Below are positions 1 through 33,336 of a DNA stretch of 64,000 nt, one piece after another. The number at the start of each line of letters is the position of its first letter. Position 1 is the stretch's first letter. A program made the position numbers and the translations under genes. This DNA comes from Heterocephalus glaber (Eukaryota > Chordata > Mammalia > Rodentia > Bathyergidae), in assembly GCF_000247695.1 (NCBI RefSeq), contig NW_004624795.1, forward strand, positions 4,377,961-4,441,960, read 5' to 3'. Under the pieces are notes generated by a model, which was not told the origin of the DNA, searched no databases, and was given only the letters and a program-made list of their open reading frames with translations.

Positions 1-22163
<22,163 letters not shown>

Positions 22164-23207
22164 TCTGTTACCATTGGGACGATAACCTGAGACCCCCACT
22201 GGAAATCTCCAATCTTTTGAAAAACCCGGAAGTGAGGAGTGTGCACGGATGCTGAGTGTTTGGGAGTGAGAGAATGAGTGAGTGAGGCTTGAAAACACAC
22301 CATATTGAAAATCCTGCCACAGCAGCCACCAGCAGCGCTGTTAGTGAGCTAAGTAAGCACTGACTTCTAGGAAACCCCGACGTCAGCCGTCTTGGAGGAG
22401 AAGAGTGGAACGGAGCAGAGCGATGGATTTGCTGGCTTGTTAAAGCTGTCTCTTCCCAGGGGAGGCTAGGACTAGCTTTTCTGTCTTGTGGCCAGTGCCG
22501 AGCGGAGGACTGGTTTGGGAGAAGAGGAGGGGCTGGGCTCAGCTGTGGTGCTGTGTCGCGAAAGGCAGCCTGGTGAGGAGAGAGACAGGCCTGGGTCGCA
22601 AGCCCACCTTCACTGTCCCTTTGCCACGGGGTACTGTCTGTGTCGAGTGCCTGGTGGGAGGAGGAGGGCAAGGGGCTTTACGGTCTGAGAATGAGTGTGA
22701 GTGAGTGCGGCGGTATCCACATTCTCAACTTCAAGTCATTGCAGTTTCCTTTTCCCAGAAAACAAGGGTTAGATGTTGCATTTCAAAAACTAACCGAAGT
22801 TCTGTCTACTGGTGCAGCACAAGAGATGTTTAAAAAAAAAAAAAAGAGGAAAGACGCTTTTTAGGTTTTGGCTTGGGTTTTTTTTTTTGTTTTTCGTTTT
22901 TTTAATTATTCTAGGGAAAACACTGACGAACGGTCAGAGCTCCTACCCTGATCTCCCTCGGGCGCTTTCCTGATGATAATGGTTCAACTGTGAATGTAGA
23001 GGGGGGAGGGGGGAGAAAGAGAACCCGGAGTTAGAGACTATAGAAAAGTAAAAATGCAGACTTCAAAGACAAAGAAGCCACAGTCCTAACCAAATTTTAA
23101 ATGGTCAAAATTGGCAGGACAAAAGCAGAGCTCTCTCCTGTTTTGTATCGTGGCAGTCTGAACGCCCCCAAAAAAATTGTGCCAAAGACTTTAGAAAACA
23201 AATATAC

Positions 23208-23213
23208 AATAAA
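23208..23213 (+). promoter_or_regulatory. KPNB1: Candidate proximal poly(A) signal in KPNB1 3' UTR
   Basis: AATAAA about 1.05 kb into the 3' UTR, in an A-rich context. A second copy lies at 23514-23519 and a third at 24273-24278. Use of these would give short-UTR isoforms; whether they are used cannot be seen from DNA. Confidence 0.4.
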
Positions 23214-25079
23214 AGCAAATAGACACACACAAAACAGCCAACTTCAGGTAACTATTTTGGATTGCAAATGAGGATAAATTTAATGTTCAAACAATCTGAT
23301 AAAATAACCATTTGGAAACTGCTTGGCCTTCTGTTCTCTTTTATTGATTGACTACAATGCGGTATTGGTCTATTGCTGCACTTTCAAAACCAACTAACCT
23401 TCAACAAAACACAAAGCAAAGCAAGGAATGTGTGTGTCTATGCACGCACTGACTAGAGCTCTTGACAAAATGGCACTTGCAAGGATTCTAGTTTTCCACT
23501 GAAGTTGAAGAGTAATAAAACAGTGTCAAACATTCCCCTACTCACACACTTTAGTATTTTTAAGAAGTGTGATGTGCTGTGATGATCATAAATCAGAATA
23601 TTTTCCCTTTACAAGGGGAACAGGGCACCCTGAGTCTTAGAATCTCAGCAATAAGGAATGTCTGAGCTTTGTCCCCATTGGGCTCTGCAGATACTAGGAG
23701 TTTTTTGCTGGCATTTTGAATATGCTGCTTTAAAAAACACCAAGGAAGTTTAAAAATTGCTTCCTGGTAATTGGAGGATTAAAAAACAAAACCTCATGCC
23801 CACTTTCATTTCCATTCTAGCTAGAAATATGGGCTTGTGCTTTTCGCCACCCCTTGCTTTGTGTCTTCCCCTCCCCATCCAAGCCTTCCACTCATGAGTG
23901 GGATTGGCTTGGTTTTGCTCATCCACACGGCAGCATCTCTAATAGCTCTTGTACAGGGTATCAGATATTGTGCCTTTTGGTGCCAGGTTCAAAGTCAAGT
24001 GCCGATCTGTGAACCAGTGTACAAAAAAAAAAAACAAAAATCCAGGTGTTTGAAGGAGAGCCGCTCCATTGTGACCAGGAACACCAGCTCCTAAGCCCTA
24101 CTGAAGAGGCCTGGTCCTCTAATGATAGACTCGCCATTCCTGAGAGCAGATAGGGTTGGGTCAGGGCTTAGGGAGGGGGCAGGAATGTTGGGGAAAGAAA
24201 AATAATCTGATCATTCCTCAGTGCTACCCATTTCTGTCCTGTGTGGGCTGCTTAGCGAGACAGCAGCAGGAGAATAAAGAACACCGAGAACCATATGAAA
24301 ACAAAACCTCGCGTGTGTTTTGTGGTGTTTTGTTCCAGGGAGCAGTTGATGAGTGCTGTTGTTAATGCTTTCTCCCTGCTGGAGAGGAGATGGGCTGGTT
24401 GGATTGTGGTCTTGGTGCCTTGTAGACATCCGCACTGGTTGCGTGTTTAGTCCTCTTTCCTTGCTCCCTCCGGCTGGCGGGTTCGCCGCAGTCCGGGTGT
24501 TTGTCCTTAATCTGCGACACCCACGAGGCGACTGGATGCACATCCTGTCTGCAGCTGGGCCCTCTACCCAGTCTCGGCACATTCCTTCAAGAATGTCCCT
24601 ACCGTCTGCTTGGGAAGATGTCGGTGCAAATGTGAAGATAATGGGCATCGGACTAGACTTTGGTTTGCCACGAGTGGCAGCTGCCTATACAGTTACACTT
24701 ATTAATTTTGCTCTTCATTCTCCCGGTGCCCCTCAGCCCCTCTCTGTTGAAATGTTGGTATTTTTGCTGTCAGAGGCGACTAATATTGCCCTAAGGACTT
24801 GTGGAAAAAGGGAGGGGAATTTGCTCAGTGTAGTGTTTTAACTTTGAAAACCAAGCAGTCTATTTACTCTTGCTATCTAAGAAGCGCGTTGGTCCAACTT
24901 TAAGAGAAATCCAAACTCCATCAGCTTTTGGTAGTGTCTTGGTTTTGGAAACACCTTCCATCTGTAATTGGCATTCAGAATGCCTTTGGCATGCCAGTCT
25001 GTGATGGCATTAAAGACCTGTTAAAACACTTGAGCCCGACTTTATTAACCAAAACTGATACCACCACCTTTATCTTCTA

Positions 25080-25085
25080 AATAAA
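25080..25085 (+). promoter_or_regulatory. KPNB1: Distal poly(A) signal of KPNB1
   Basis: AATAAA, followed within 60 bp by T-rich (ctttatttttattttc) and GT-containing (ggtgttgg) sequence, as expected downstream of a cleavage site. It lies at the end of the SINE-free 3' UTR block. Confidence 0.75.
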
Positions 25086-26129
25086 GTCCACTTTATTTTT
25101 ATTTTCAACCTTTCACTGCTGCTTTTCTTTGTTCCAGATGGTGTTGGCCCCGTGGAGGTGATGTGAGTGGTTGAAAGGAGCCCGGGTGCATGTGTGCTGG
25201 GGGAGCAGGGCTTCGTCCTTAAGAGGGGAGAGGGACGGAGAGGTGGCCTTGTGAGTGACAGGGGTGTCTAGTTTGCAGTCCCTCTCCCCTCTTCCCTCTG
25301 CTGGCCATTACCATAGCGGCACCTGCAGAGTCCTGGCCCAGCAGAGAAGGGCCGGCCTCAATGCCCTGCCTCAGAGCCTTTGACCTTTCCCATCCGCATC
25401 CTGTCAGGATGAGGCTTGTGGTCACATTCTCTCAGGCATTGATAAATTACCCATACATCGTATAATCAAGACAAATTCAAAGGTACTTATATGAGCTAAC
25501 TATTAATAGAAGTTCTAGTATTTTTGTGCTCAACTTTGGAGATGGCTGGCTTAAGGGAGTAAGTAGCTTATAATTCTCCGTGGAATCCTGGGCGGCGGCA
25601 GTGGGCTGGGAACACTCCTCCTGGTGGTGCGCTTCAGGGAAAGTGCTGTCAGTTCAGGCTGCCCCCGAGGAAACTTCTGTTTTCATTTTGCCACCCTCCC
25701 GGCGACCCCGCTACTAAATGTGCCCCCCAGCTCCTGAGCCAAGGCTGCTTCAGCTGCAGGGCCGGCTGGCCTGGGTTCACTGACTCAAGTGAGCAAGACA
25801 CCAAGCTTCATTCCGCCCCGAGTCTCTGGACAGCTGAGGGACCCCAGTGCCATTTTACTGATGAGAAAGGGCCACAAAGATGGAGGCATCAGGCCAAGGT
25901 CATGGGGGTCACAGATGCCCACACGCCCACCACAGACACAGGTCCTGGGCCGTGTGCCCAGGATGTGTAGGTGTCCCCAGCACTGTCAAAAAGCACATGT
26001 AGACTTGGTGGATGTCACCGGATTTCCCCGTTCCAGAGGCTCCCTGACCTACTGACTGCTGTCTCCACCACCACGTGCCCAGCTCAGAGTGGCACTGGTT
26101 TATGTACCACAGGTGCAGACTCCCTGCCT

Positions 26130-26216
26130 TTTTTTTTTTTTTTTTTGTACCCGGGATTGAACTCTGGTCCTTGCGCTTGCGCAGCAGGAGGTAAAACCAC
26201 TGAGTTAAATCCCCGG
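26130..26216 (-). mobile_element. ID SINE, antisense
   Basis: T20 tail, then gtacccgggattgaactctg ... ccactgagttaaatccccgg. Near-perfect flank repeat CTCCCTGCCT / CTCCGTGCCT at 26120-26129 and 26217-26226. Confidence 0.88.
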
Positions 26217-26534
26217 CTCCGTGCCTCTTGAACTCACACGATGTCAGCACAGTTCAGGGAGTTTCTGTGATGCTGTCACTTGGTTGTGGAAGAGCCGAGC
26301 AACCAGGAGCTTGGGAATGGCAGGGTGTCAGAAGATGCCAGCTCCCAGCCCTTCCCCTCGTTTGCTGGATGGCTTCTGGCTGGCCTCTTAACCTTGTGTT
26401 AATTGGTGGAATGGGAAGAGGATTACTCAGTAATTAGCTGTGATTATATGGTGGCTGTTTTATGTACTTAACTAGATGCCAGGCCTGAATAAGCGTTAAC
26501 CCGGTGATGGAGCCTGCATTCACCTGGTGCCAGA

Positions 26535-26650
26535 GGCACATTATCAGTCCCGCTTTGTAGATGAGACACTTGTGGGGTGAGGGGCCTTGCCCAGAGCCGT
26601 GCAGGCTGGCACCAGCTGGCCCACAGGCTGTGCCTGTACCGCAGGCTCCA
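26535..26650 (-). repeat. MIR SINE relic, antisense
   Basis: gtagatgagacacttgtggg, gaggggccttgcccagagcc match the antisense MIR core. A similar antisense fragment lies at 25840-25935 (ttactgatgagaaagggcca, ggccaaggtcatgggggtca) and a sense one at 27345-27440 (tctcagtttcctcacctgta). Confidence 0.55.
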
Positions 26651-26764
26651 TGTGCACCAGTGTTGGCGGTGAGCTTCCAGTTGTGAGTCAGAGGAGCCCT
26701 GTACCCATGGCAAAGCCATTTTGTCTTAGCTCTAAGATCTGTCATGAATCTTCAGGCAATGCCA

Positions 26765-26936
26765 CCGCTCTGTTTCAGGGATTGAGCCCAGGACTTCTAC
26801 AGAGAGCTACATGCCCATCTCCCGTGTTTATTTTGAGACAGGATCTCACTAAGTTGCCTAGGCTGGGCTCGAACTTGCAGTCCTACTTCAGCCTCCCAGG
26901 GTGCTGGATTATAGGTGGGTACCACCATGCCTGACT
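26765..26936 (-). mobile_element. B1-ID composite SINE, antisense
   Basis: cagggattgagcccaggact, gagacaggatctcactaagt, ggctgggctcgaacttgcag, taccaccatgcctgac. Confidence 0.78.
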
Positions 26937-26960
26937 TAGAGAACTCTTCATTAGTGAAGG

Positions 26961-26995
26961 GTGTGCGTGTGTGCGTGTGTGTGTGTGTGTGTGTG
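26961..26995 (+). repeat. (GT)n microsatellite
   Basis: About 17 GT units with two GC interruptions. A second uninterrupted GT run lies at 30724-30751. Confidence 0.92.
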
Positions 26996-27634
26996 AATTC
27001 TCACCTAAAGCCAGCTTCCCTCCTGATTGGAATTTGATCTAAACCATCTTCCTGGGCCTCCTTGCGGGGACCGGGCTGGGGGACGAGTGGTTGCCTTTGC
27101 CTGGTGGCCAGAAAAGCCACGGGGCACTGAGGACGCTCAGCTGATCTGTGCCGCACAGGCAGGAGGCCTGTGAGGCCCAGGTTCCCGGCTGAGCTGCCCC
27201 TGTGTGAAGGGTCCCCTCTTGACCGGAAGGAAAGTGCACCTCAGCTTGCAGCTGGCCTGAGCTGTGGGTGCGGGGGCAGCCTGTCCCACCCTGAGGGGAG
27301 AATTCACCAAGAGCTCAGGAGCATGGCCTCCCGTTTCTGAGCACTGTCCTTCATACTGTTCTAGTCTCTCAAGTTTGACCTGGGCAAATCCGTCAACTTT
27401 CCTGATTCTCAGTTTCCTCACCTGTAAAACGGGTCCCAGTGAAAGGTTGATGTCCATGGAGCTCTCAGCATGGGCCTCAGACTGATTAACTGATCTATCA
27501 GTGGACAGCTACTCACTGTATGCCAAGACTCAAACACTGCACAGGGGACAGCACTGAACTAAGCCTCCTCCTGTGGAGCTCTTATGCTGATGGATAATAC
27601 ATAAGAGGTCTCCAGTAATTCAATATTACATATA

Positions 27635-28045
27635 TTCCCCCCCTCCCAGTACTGAGGAATGAACCCAGGGCCTTCACACTGAGCTACATCCTCAGCCCTT
27701 TTTCTTATTTTTTCTTTTCAGACAGTGTCTCACAAAATCACTAAGTTGCCCAGGCTGGGCTTGAACTTGTGATCCTCAGCCTCTCAGAGTGCTGGGATTA
27801 CAGTTCTGCCCCGCCTTGTCCGGCTCAGTATAATTTTTTTTTTTAAGTTTTAGTTGGGAGTAAGGATGTAGCTCAGTAGTAGAGCACTTGCCTAGCATGT
27901 GTGAGGCCCTGGGTTCAATTGCCAGTGCTGCAAAAAACAAGCAAGTCGGCTGTGGATTTAGCTCAGCGGTTCGGTTCTGGCGCCTGCCTCGAAACCAAAA
28001 GGTTTAAATTCAATCCCTGGTACCAAAAACAAAAAAAAACCAAGC
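27635..28045. mobile_element. SINE cluster: antisense B1-ID, then two sense ID elements
   Basis: 27635-27825 antisense composite (tactgaggaatgaacccagg, cactgagctacatcctcagc, gagtgctgggattacag); 27848-27931 sense older ID (gtagctcagtagtagagcac, cctgggttcaattgccagtg); 27948-28045 sense young-type ID with a divergent middle (ggatttagctcagcggttcg, ttcaatccctggtacc). Confidence 0.82.
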
Positions 28046-28417
28046 AAGTTTTGTCTTGGAGACAGAAATGAACATGGATGTGGAGAAAATGAAGCATATA
28101 GAGAGTGGTAAGAAAACACCTATTTCCTACCAAATCCTGCTCACGCACTCAGAAGCTGTGGGGACCTCCATGGGAACTTGGGGTGTTGCTGGAGGAGCAA
28201 GGCCCCCACTGTCCTCTCCTCTGCCTGGGGCTCCCGATAGGCCTCGGTGGCCCTGATTCCTAAGGTCTGGAACCGGGCTGGGGTGGGGTGACGGCACTGG
28301 CTCGGCTGTCACATGTCTAATCAGTTTTCCTGCCCGCCAGGTTCTGTTTGAGTCATCTGGGTTTTATTTTGATTCACTGATGCCACCTCCTCTCTTCAGA
28401 CAAGAATGGGACAGGAG

Positions 28418-28505
28418 CTCCGGGGATTTAGCTCAGTGGTTTCACTGCCTGCTGTGCAAGTGCAAGGACCAGAGTTGGATCCCTGGTCACAAAACAAAAA
28501 ATAAA
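28418..28505 (+). mobile_element. ID SINE, sense, with perfect target duplication
   Basis: ccggggatttagctcagtgg ... gttggatccctggtcac + A-rich tail; AATGGGACAGGA is duplicated at 28405-28416 and 28506-28517. Confidence 0.9.
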
Positions 28506-28762
28506 AATGGGACAGGAAAGACAGTTTCTCCAGAGCAAGTCATGAGAGTAGGAGAGAGTCTCCCTGAGGGTTTCCATGGCGGAAACTTGTCTCTCCTACT
28601 CGCTAATAATGGGCAGGGCCTCCCCTCTTCCAAGCCTGGGGAGGCCAGCCTCCCCTCAACTCTCTCCTGCTTGAGCTCCGTCTCACCTGCCCCAACAGGA
28701 CCCCTGGTTTCTACCTTCTTCATCTCCACCGAGATGAGCCTGGATAATATCAGGTCTAAGCT

Positions 28763-28880
28763 GAGTGTGGTGGCACACACCTGCATCAGGCTGAGGTGGG
28801 AGGATTGCCACAACTTTGAGGGCAGCCTGAACCACATAGGAAGATCCTGTCACAAATAAATAAATACATACATAAATAAA
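28763..28880 (+). mobile_element. B1 SINE, sense
   Basis: gctgagtgtggtggcacaca, caggctgaggtgggaggatt, gagggcagcctgaaccacat, and an (AAAT)n tail. Confidence 0.82.
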
Positions 28881-29003
28881 TATTGAGGCCTTGGGAGGAA
28901 TTCACACCAATGTCCAGGGTTCTCAGAGAGATGAAGCAAGAACCCACAAATCACGTGATTTCATTTCTTTATTCACTCAGTAAAACACTCTTACCCTCTA
29001 GGA

Positions 29004-29082
29004 CAATGATGGAGAACCTTTTAGAGCTTTCAATAGTAACACAGCTGACTGCAGCACGAGTGCCATAGGTTTGCCACCACTG
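29004..29082 (+). mobile_element. Miniature hAT-type DNA transposon (79 bp), SPIN/Charlie-like
   Basis: Imperfect terminal inverted repeats CAATGATGGAGAACCT (left) and CAGTGGTGGCAAACCT (right end, reverse strand) agree at 12 of 16 positions and have the CA..TG form of hAT elements. An 8-bp target duplication of hAT length and type flanks it: CTCTAGGA (28996-29003) and CCCTAGGA (29083-29090), resembling the hAT preference nTCTAGAn. It is too short to encode transposase, so it would be non-autonomous. Assignment to a SPIN-like family is from memory of their CAGTGATGGCGAACCT-type ends. Confidence 0.6.
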
Positions 29083-29204
29083 CCCTAGGATTTCCTTTAA
29101 ATGCTCCTCCTCATCAGAAGCCCTTCTCGGATGACTCTGAGACAGATCTTGCTGTCATGACCTCTTGTTCCTTTTTACTCTTTACCACAATTTTATTTAT
29201 TTAT

Positions 29205-29575
29205 TTATTTGTGCTGTATATTGAACCCAGGGCCTTTACACTGAGCTACATCCCCACTCCTTTTTAATTTTTTTTATTTTGAAACTTAGTGTTTCACTAA
29301 GTCACTACTAGGCTCCAATTTTTTCTTTTTTTGGGGGGGTACTGGGGATCGAACTTGGGACCTTGCACTTTTGAGGCAGGCACCAGAACCACTGAGCTAA
29401 ATCCCCGGCCCAAATGTTGTTTTTTGTGGTTTTTTTTGGTACCTGTGATCAAAATCAGGACCTTGCACTTGTGAGGCAGGTGGCAGCACCACGGAGCTAA
29501 ATCCCTGGCCTGGACTCCAACTTTTGATCTCCTGCCTCAGCCTCCCAGAGTGCTGGGATTCCAGGTGTGGGCCAC
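29205..29575 (-). mobile_element. Antisense B1-ID composite split by two young antisense ID SINEs
   Basis: Outer element: 29205-29300 (gtgctgtatattgaacccag, actgagctacatccccactc, aagtcactactaggctcc) and 29512-29575 (actccaacttttgatctcct, cagagtgctgggattccagg). Inner IDs: 29324-29411 (actggggatcgaacttggga ... gctaaatccccggccc) and 29417-29510 (ggtacctgtgatcaaaatca ... gctaaatccctggcc). Confidence 0.85.
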
Positions 29576-30723
29576 CCTCCCCCCACCTTTATCAAAATCT
29601 GTAATTGCCTTACTGATTTATCTATCTTGGAATCACTGGTTCATCTATTTTTAGGGCTTCTGTACCAGAATGTAAGCTCCATGTGGGCAAGGGAGACATT
29701 GGCATCCTTGGATCTAAGCACAGAGTGGACGGGGCGCTTGGGGACACAGGCCCTGCCCTCAGAACGGTCTGGTGTAAGTGGCAGAATAGAAGCAGGGAGA
29801 AGGTTCTGAGGTTCAGCTGGCACTGAGAGGAAGGGCACATTTTGAAGGACCCATGCCAGGCGCAATCACTTTTGGGCTTTCACCACCAGCCACCGAGAGC
29901 CCGGGAAGGCCACTGGCAGCACCCTGCCAGGCAACTGACTTGGGCCTGTACTGTGAGGACCTTGGAATGCCGCCTCACCAGATCTCCGTTCTGGCCTGGC
30001 CTCCAGTCTGGCCTGATCTCCCACTTCACCATTGAGGGGACCCCTGCCTTGTCCTTAGGGTTCACTGGGTAATGGACGTCCCCTGCATTCTAGAGGCCAG
30101 GTGGCTCATCCCGAATGGCTCAGAGGCAGCTCTGGCCATAAAAGGGAGCAGGCCAGCAGGAGCAGCAAGCAGGGGAAGCCAGAGCAGCCAGGCCTTTGGA
30201 GAAAGGGTCCGGTCCAGGAGGTGCAACAGACCCCAGCTCCGTGTTTCCCCCACAGCAGGACAGCCAGCATCTACCGGGGCCTCAGCATTCACAAGGGCAA
30301 AAGCTCCTTTCCTTTCCTCCTTCCGCTCAAGAGCCAGAATGGCAGCAGCCTCACAGGACAGGCAGAGGACACGCGGAACCCCCTTCCCAGCCTGTGCCCT
30401 GTGTGGTACCTCTATGTTCCCCATTACAGCCCACCTGCCCCTGGGCTAGCCCTGCCTCTGAGGGCTTTGCCATCCGGGACCCAGGTGAAGCAACACCCCC
30501 AGCCCTTCATTTCTGGCCTGCACTCCAGAATGAGGGTCCTCGTCACTAGTGACCTGCAGGCTAACTCGGAGGTCAAGGGACTTGCCCAAGGTCACATAGT
30601 GGCAGCAAAACTTGGGTCTCCTGCCCAGCAGTTTGGAGGTGCTGGGATAATTTCTGTGGAAAGGGTGAAGTGTGCTGCTTGCTCATTTCTCCAGCCTGTG
30701 GGAGCTTGTGCGTGGTGTGCGTG

Positions 30724-30751
30724 GTGTGTGTGTGTGTGTGTGTGTGTGTGT
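30724..30751 (+). repeat. (GT)n microsatellite upstream of TBKBP1
   Basis: Fourteen uninterrupted GT units. Confidence 0.92.
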
Positions 30752-31206
30752 CTTGTCTCCCTAAATGAGCATTTGACCTCTTCACTCTCGCTTTCCAAGT
30801 TACAGACCTAACTAATCTCTCCCTCTGCACCCGAGTTCAGTGTACAATCGCAGCAGCGCCCCCTCCTCCGAGTGCAAAACAGGGAGGTCTGCGGAACAAA
30901 GATGAAAAATAAAAATGAAAACAAATAAAAATAAAATCATCGCCCCGCTTCCTCCCCGGAGGCACAACCGGGACCGAAGGCGTAGACGTCCCCGTACCCA
31001 GCGCCGCCCCCGGCAGCGCCACCGCGCCACACTGGGCCGGCCGGGGAGGCGGGCGGGAGCCGGTGGGCGCCGGGCGCGCTGCCAGGCCGGGCCCGGGCGC
31101 ACCGCGGGGGCCGCCTCCCCTCGCCACGTGGCGGTGGCAGCGGCGGGGTCCCGGGCGTCTTCCCAGCTGGAACGGCCCGGAGCAGCCGGGAGGAGGAGGC
31201 GGAGGA

Positions 31207-31579
31207 NNNNNNNNNNNNNNNNNNNNNNNNNNNNNNNNNNNNNNNNNNNNNNNNNNNNNNNNNNNNNNNNNNNNNNNNNNNNNNNNNNNNNNNNNNNNNN
31301 NNNNNNNNNNNNNNNNNNNNNNNNNNNNNNNNNNNNNNNNNNNNNNNNNNNNNNNNNNNNNNNNNNNNNNNNNNNNNNNNNNNNNNNNNNNNNNNNNNNN
31401 NNNNNNNNNNNNNNNNNNNNNNNNNNNNNNNNNNNNNNNNNNNNNNNNNNNNNNNNNNNNNNNNNNNNNNNNNNNNNNNNNNNNNNNNNNNNNNNNNNNN
31501 NNNNNNNNNNNNNNNNNNNNNNNNNNNNNNNNNNNNNNNNNNNNNNNNNNNNNNNNNNNNNNNNNNNNNNNNNNNNNNN
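31207..31579. other. Assembly gap (373 N) in the CpG island
   Basis: Runs of N bounded by ggcggagga and cgctgcccagg. It falls where the TBKBP1 transcription start is expected. Confidence 1.
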
Positions 31580-32175
31580 CGCTGCCCAGGCCCTGCCGCC
31601 TCAGAGCCCCCGGCCCGGCCGTGGAGGGAGGGCGCGGGAAGGGGGCTGCGAGGTCCGGGCTCCGGGAGGGGAGGGCGACACTTTCCGCCGCCGAGCTGGA
31701 GGGGGTTAAAGGGCGGCTCTTAAAGGCGCCGCAGGAGGGGCGCGAGGCGACGGCATCCCCTCCCCAGCCGCCTGCCGCCTCGCTCCGCGGGCCCCGGGCC
31801 GGGAGGAGGACGGAGGGGTCGGCGTGGACGCGCGGCCCGGGGCCCCGAGCCCGCCAGCGGGTGGCCTGGGCGGCGGGCGGGGGTCCGGGAGGTGCGGCGA
31901 GAGCCCCTTGGCCCGGGCCGGGGGAGGGGAGACGTGGGCGGGCAGGACAGGGTTAAAGGTGGGGCCGGCCCTACACACGCGCGCGCTCCTTACTCAGACC
32001 CGGCCACACGCGCCTCCCTGGCACTCAGCGGAGGCCGGGGCAGGGAAGACCCCGGGGCCTGAGGCCGAGCCCGGTGGGTCCCGCGAGGCCCGGGACCCGG
32101 CGCCCCTCCGCCGAGCCCCTGGCTCGGGCGCACACACTCCGCGAGCGCACACACCTCGGACATTCCCATAGTGCC

Positions 32176-32183
32176 TCACGTGA
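32176..32183 (+). promoter_or_regulatory. Palindromic E-box TCACGTGA near the TBKBP1 promoter
   Basis: The sequence ccTCACGTGAca matches the core preferred by USF and MiT/TFE family factors (CLEAR-type). It lies within the CpG island, among CA/CG-alternating sequence at 32120-32260. Binding is untested. Confidence 0.4.
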
Positions 32184-33111
32184 CACGCGGCCCGAGCGTG
32201 CCTACACGCTCACGCACGCGTGCTCACACGCGCGCACACACTCAGCCTCCCGGCCGCTTCCGAACTCCGTACCGACCCCCACCCGCGCCCCGCAAAGGCG
32301 CCCATTGACGGTGACACACCTACACTCATTCACAGACACACTCCCCCCACGCCAGCCTCAGACACATTCATAAACAGGGCCCAGAAGTACACACGCACCC
32401 CCTCGCTGCTGCCTACTCTCTTTCGGGAGCCCTGAGTCATCCCTGCCCCCTCCCAGGGCGCCCCAGTGTGCAGCCACTCAGCGACGGGCTGGGGACTTCT
32501 TGGCGTGGCTCCTCCCCAGCCCCCTTGCCCAGTTTGCTGCGTCTGACACTCGGCCAAGGACTTTCTGTAGGTCCCAGGTCAGGGGCCGCGCCTGGCCGGT
32601 GGCCACCGGGTGCAGGGGAAGGCACTTCCCTTTCCTGAACTCTGGGATCCTGCAAGAGGAAGTGTGATGTTGGGCAGGGCCCTCGAGGCTCCAGGAGCAG
32701 CACTGGGCCTTCCTTGGGGAGGAGCCAGGGTGCCAGAGGCCTGGGATGGGGTGCCTGGTGGCCAGGTACTTGGGGAAGGGACAGAGGAGGGAGGGAGGCA
32801 GTTCCTGTTGGTCCACAGGTCTCCCTTTTGTGCTGCTGGCTGGACTTCCTCATCCCTGTTTGTCAGCTGTCCCCCTACCTCCTGGCTTCCCCTAACTCCT
32901 GCTCCTTCCACCCGCCCCAGAGAATGGGGCTTAGCTGCCCGAGAGGGGCTGCAGGATTCCTCCACTGCACTGTGGGCAGGAAGCCTCCAGGCTTCGTCTC
33001 AGGGTGTTCCTGCCAGCAGCCAGCATGAGGGGTCTGGCGACAAGGCCCAGGTGACCCTGTCCACCTTGTCCCTGCTCTCCCAGGAGGCTCGAGGGGGGCC
33101 AGGTCCTCACC

Positions 33112-33336
33112 ATGGAGTCCATGTTTGAGGATGACATCAGCATCCTGACGCAGGAGGCCCTGGGGCCCAGTGAAGTGTGGCTGGATGGTCCGGCAGACCC
33201 CTCGATGGGGGAGGACATGTGCTCGGCCTCCCACTTTGCCCTCATCACGGCTTACGGGGACATTAAGGAGCGACTGGGGGGCCTGGAGAGGGAGAATGCC
33301 ACCCTCCGACGGCGGCTCAAAGTCTACGAGATCAAG
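33112..33336 (+). CDS. TBKBP1: TBKBP1 first coding exon (residues 1-75)
   Basis: The exon probably starts at 33084 after tctcccag, giving 28 nt of 5' UTR, then ATG. It encodes MESMFEDDISILTQEALGPS onward to RRRLKVYEIK. The donor gtcagg has C at +3. Confidence 0.96.

Larger units (their letters stand above)
25106..30900. other. Intergenic region between KPNB1 and TBKBP1
   Basis: No open reading frame here resembles a known protein. The region holds SINEs, MIR relics (25840-25935, 26535-26650, 27345-27440, 30530-30640), two GT microsatellites and one small hAT-type transposon. 29600-30500 is G+C-rich unique-looking sequence without recognisable features. Confidence 0.75.
30940..32300 (+). promoter_or_regulatory. 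TBKBP1: CpG island, probable TBKBP1 promoter and non-coding first exon
   Basis: This is the most CpG-dense block in the window, with repeated gcggcg/ccgggc motifs, interrupted by an assembly gap at 31207-31579. The first TBKBP1 coding exon begins downstream with a splice acceptor (33081-33083), so at least one non-coding exon must lie upstream, most likely here. The exact start site and first donor cannot be fixed because of the gap. An E-box TCACGTGA sits at 32176-32183. Confidence 0.7.

Noticed and set aside
30915..31956. Long frames spanning the first gap in the CpG island
   Set aside because: Arginine/proline/glycine-rich translations of CpG DNA through N, with no family resemblance.
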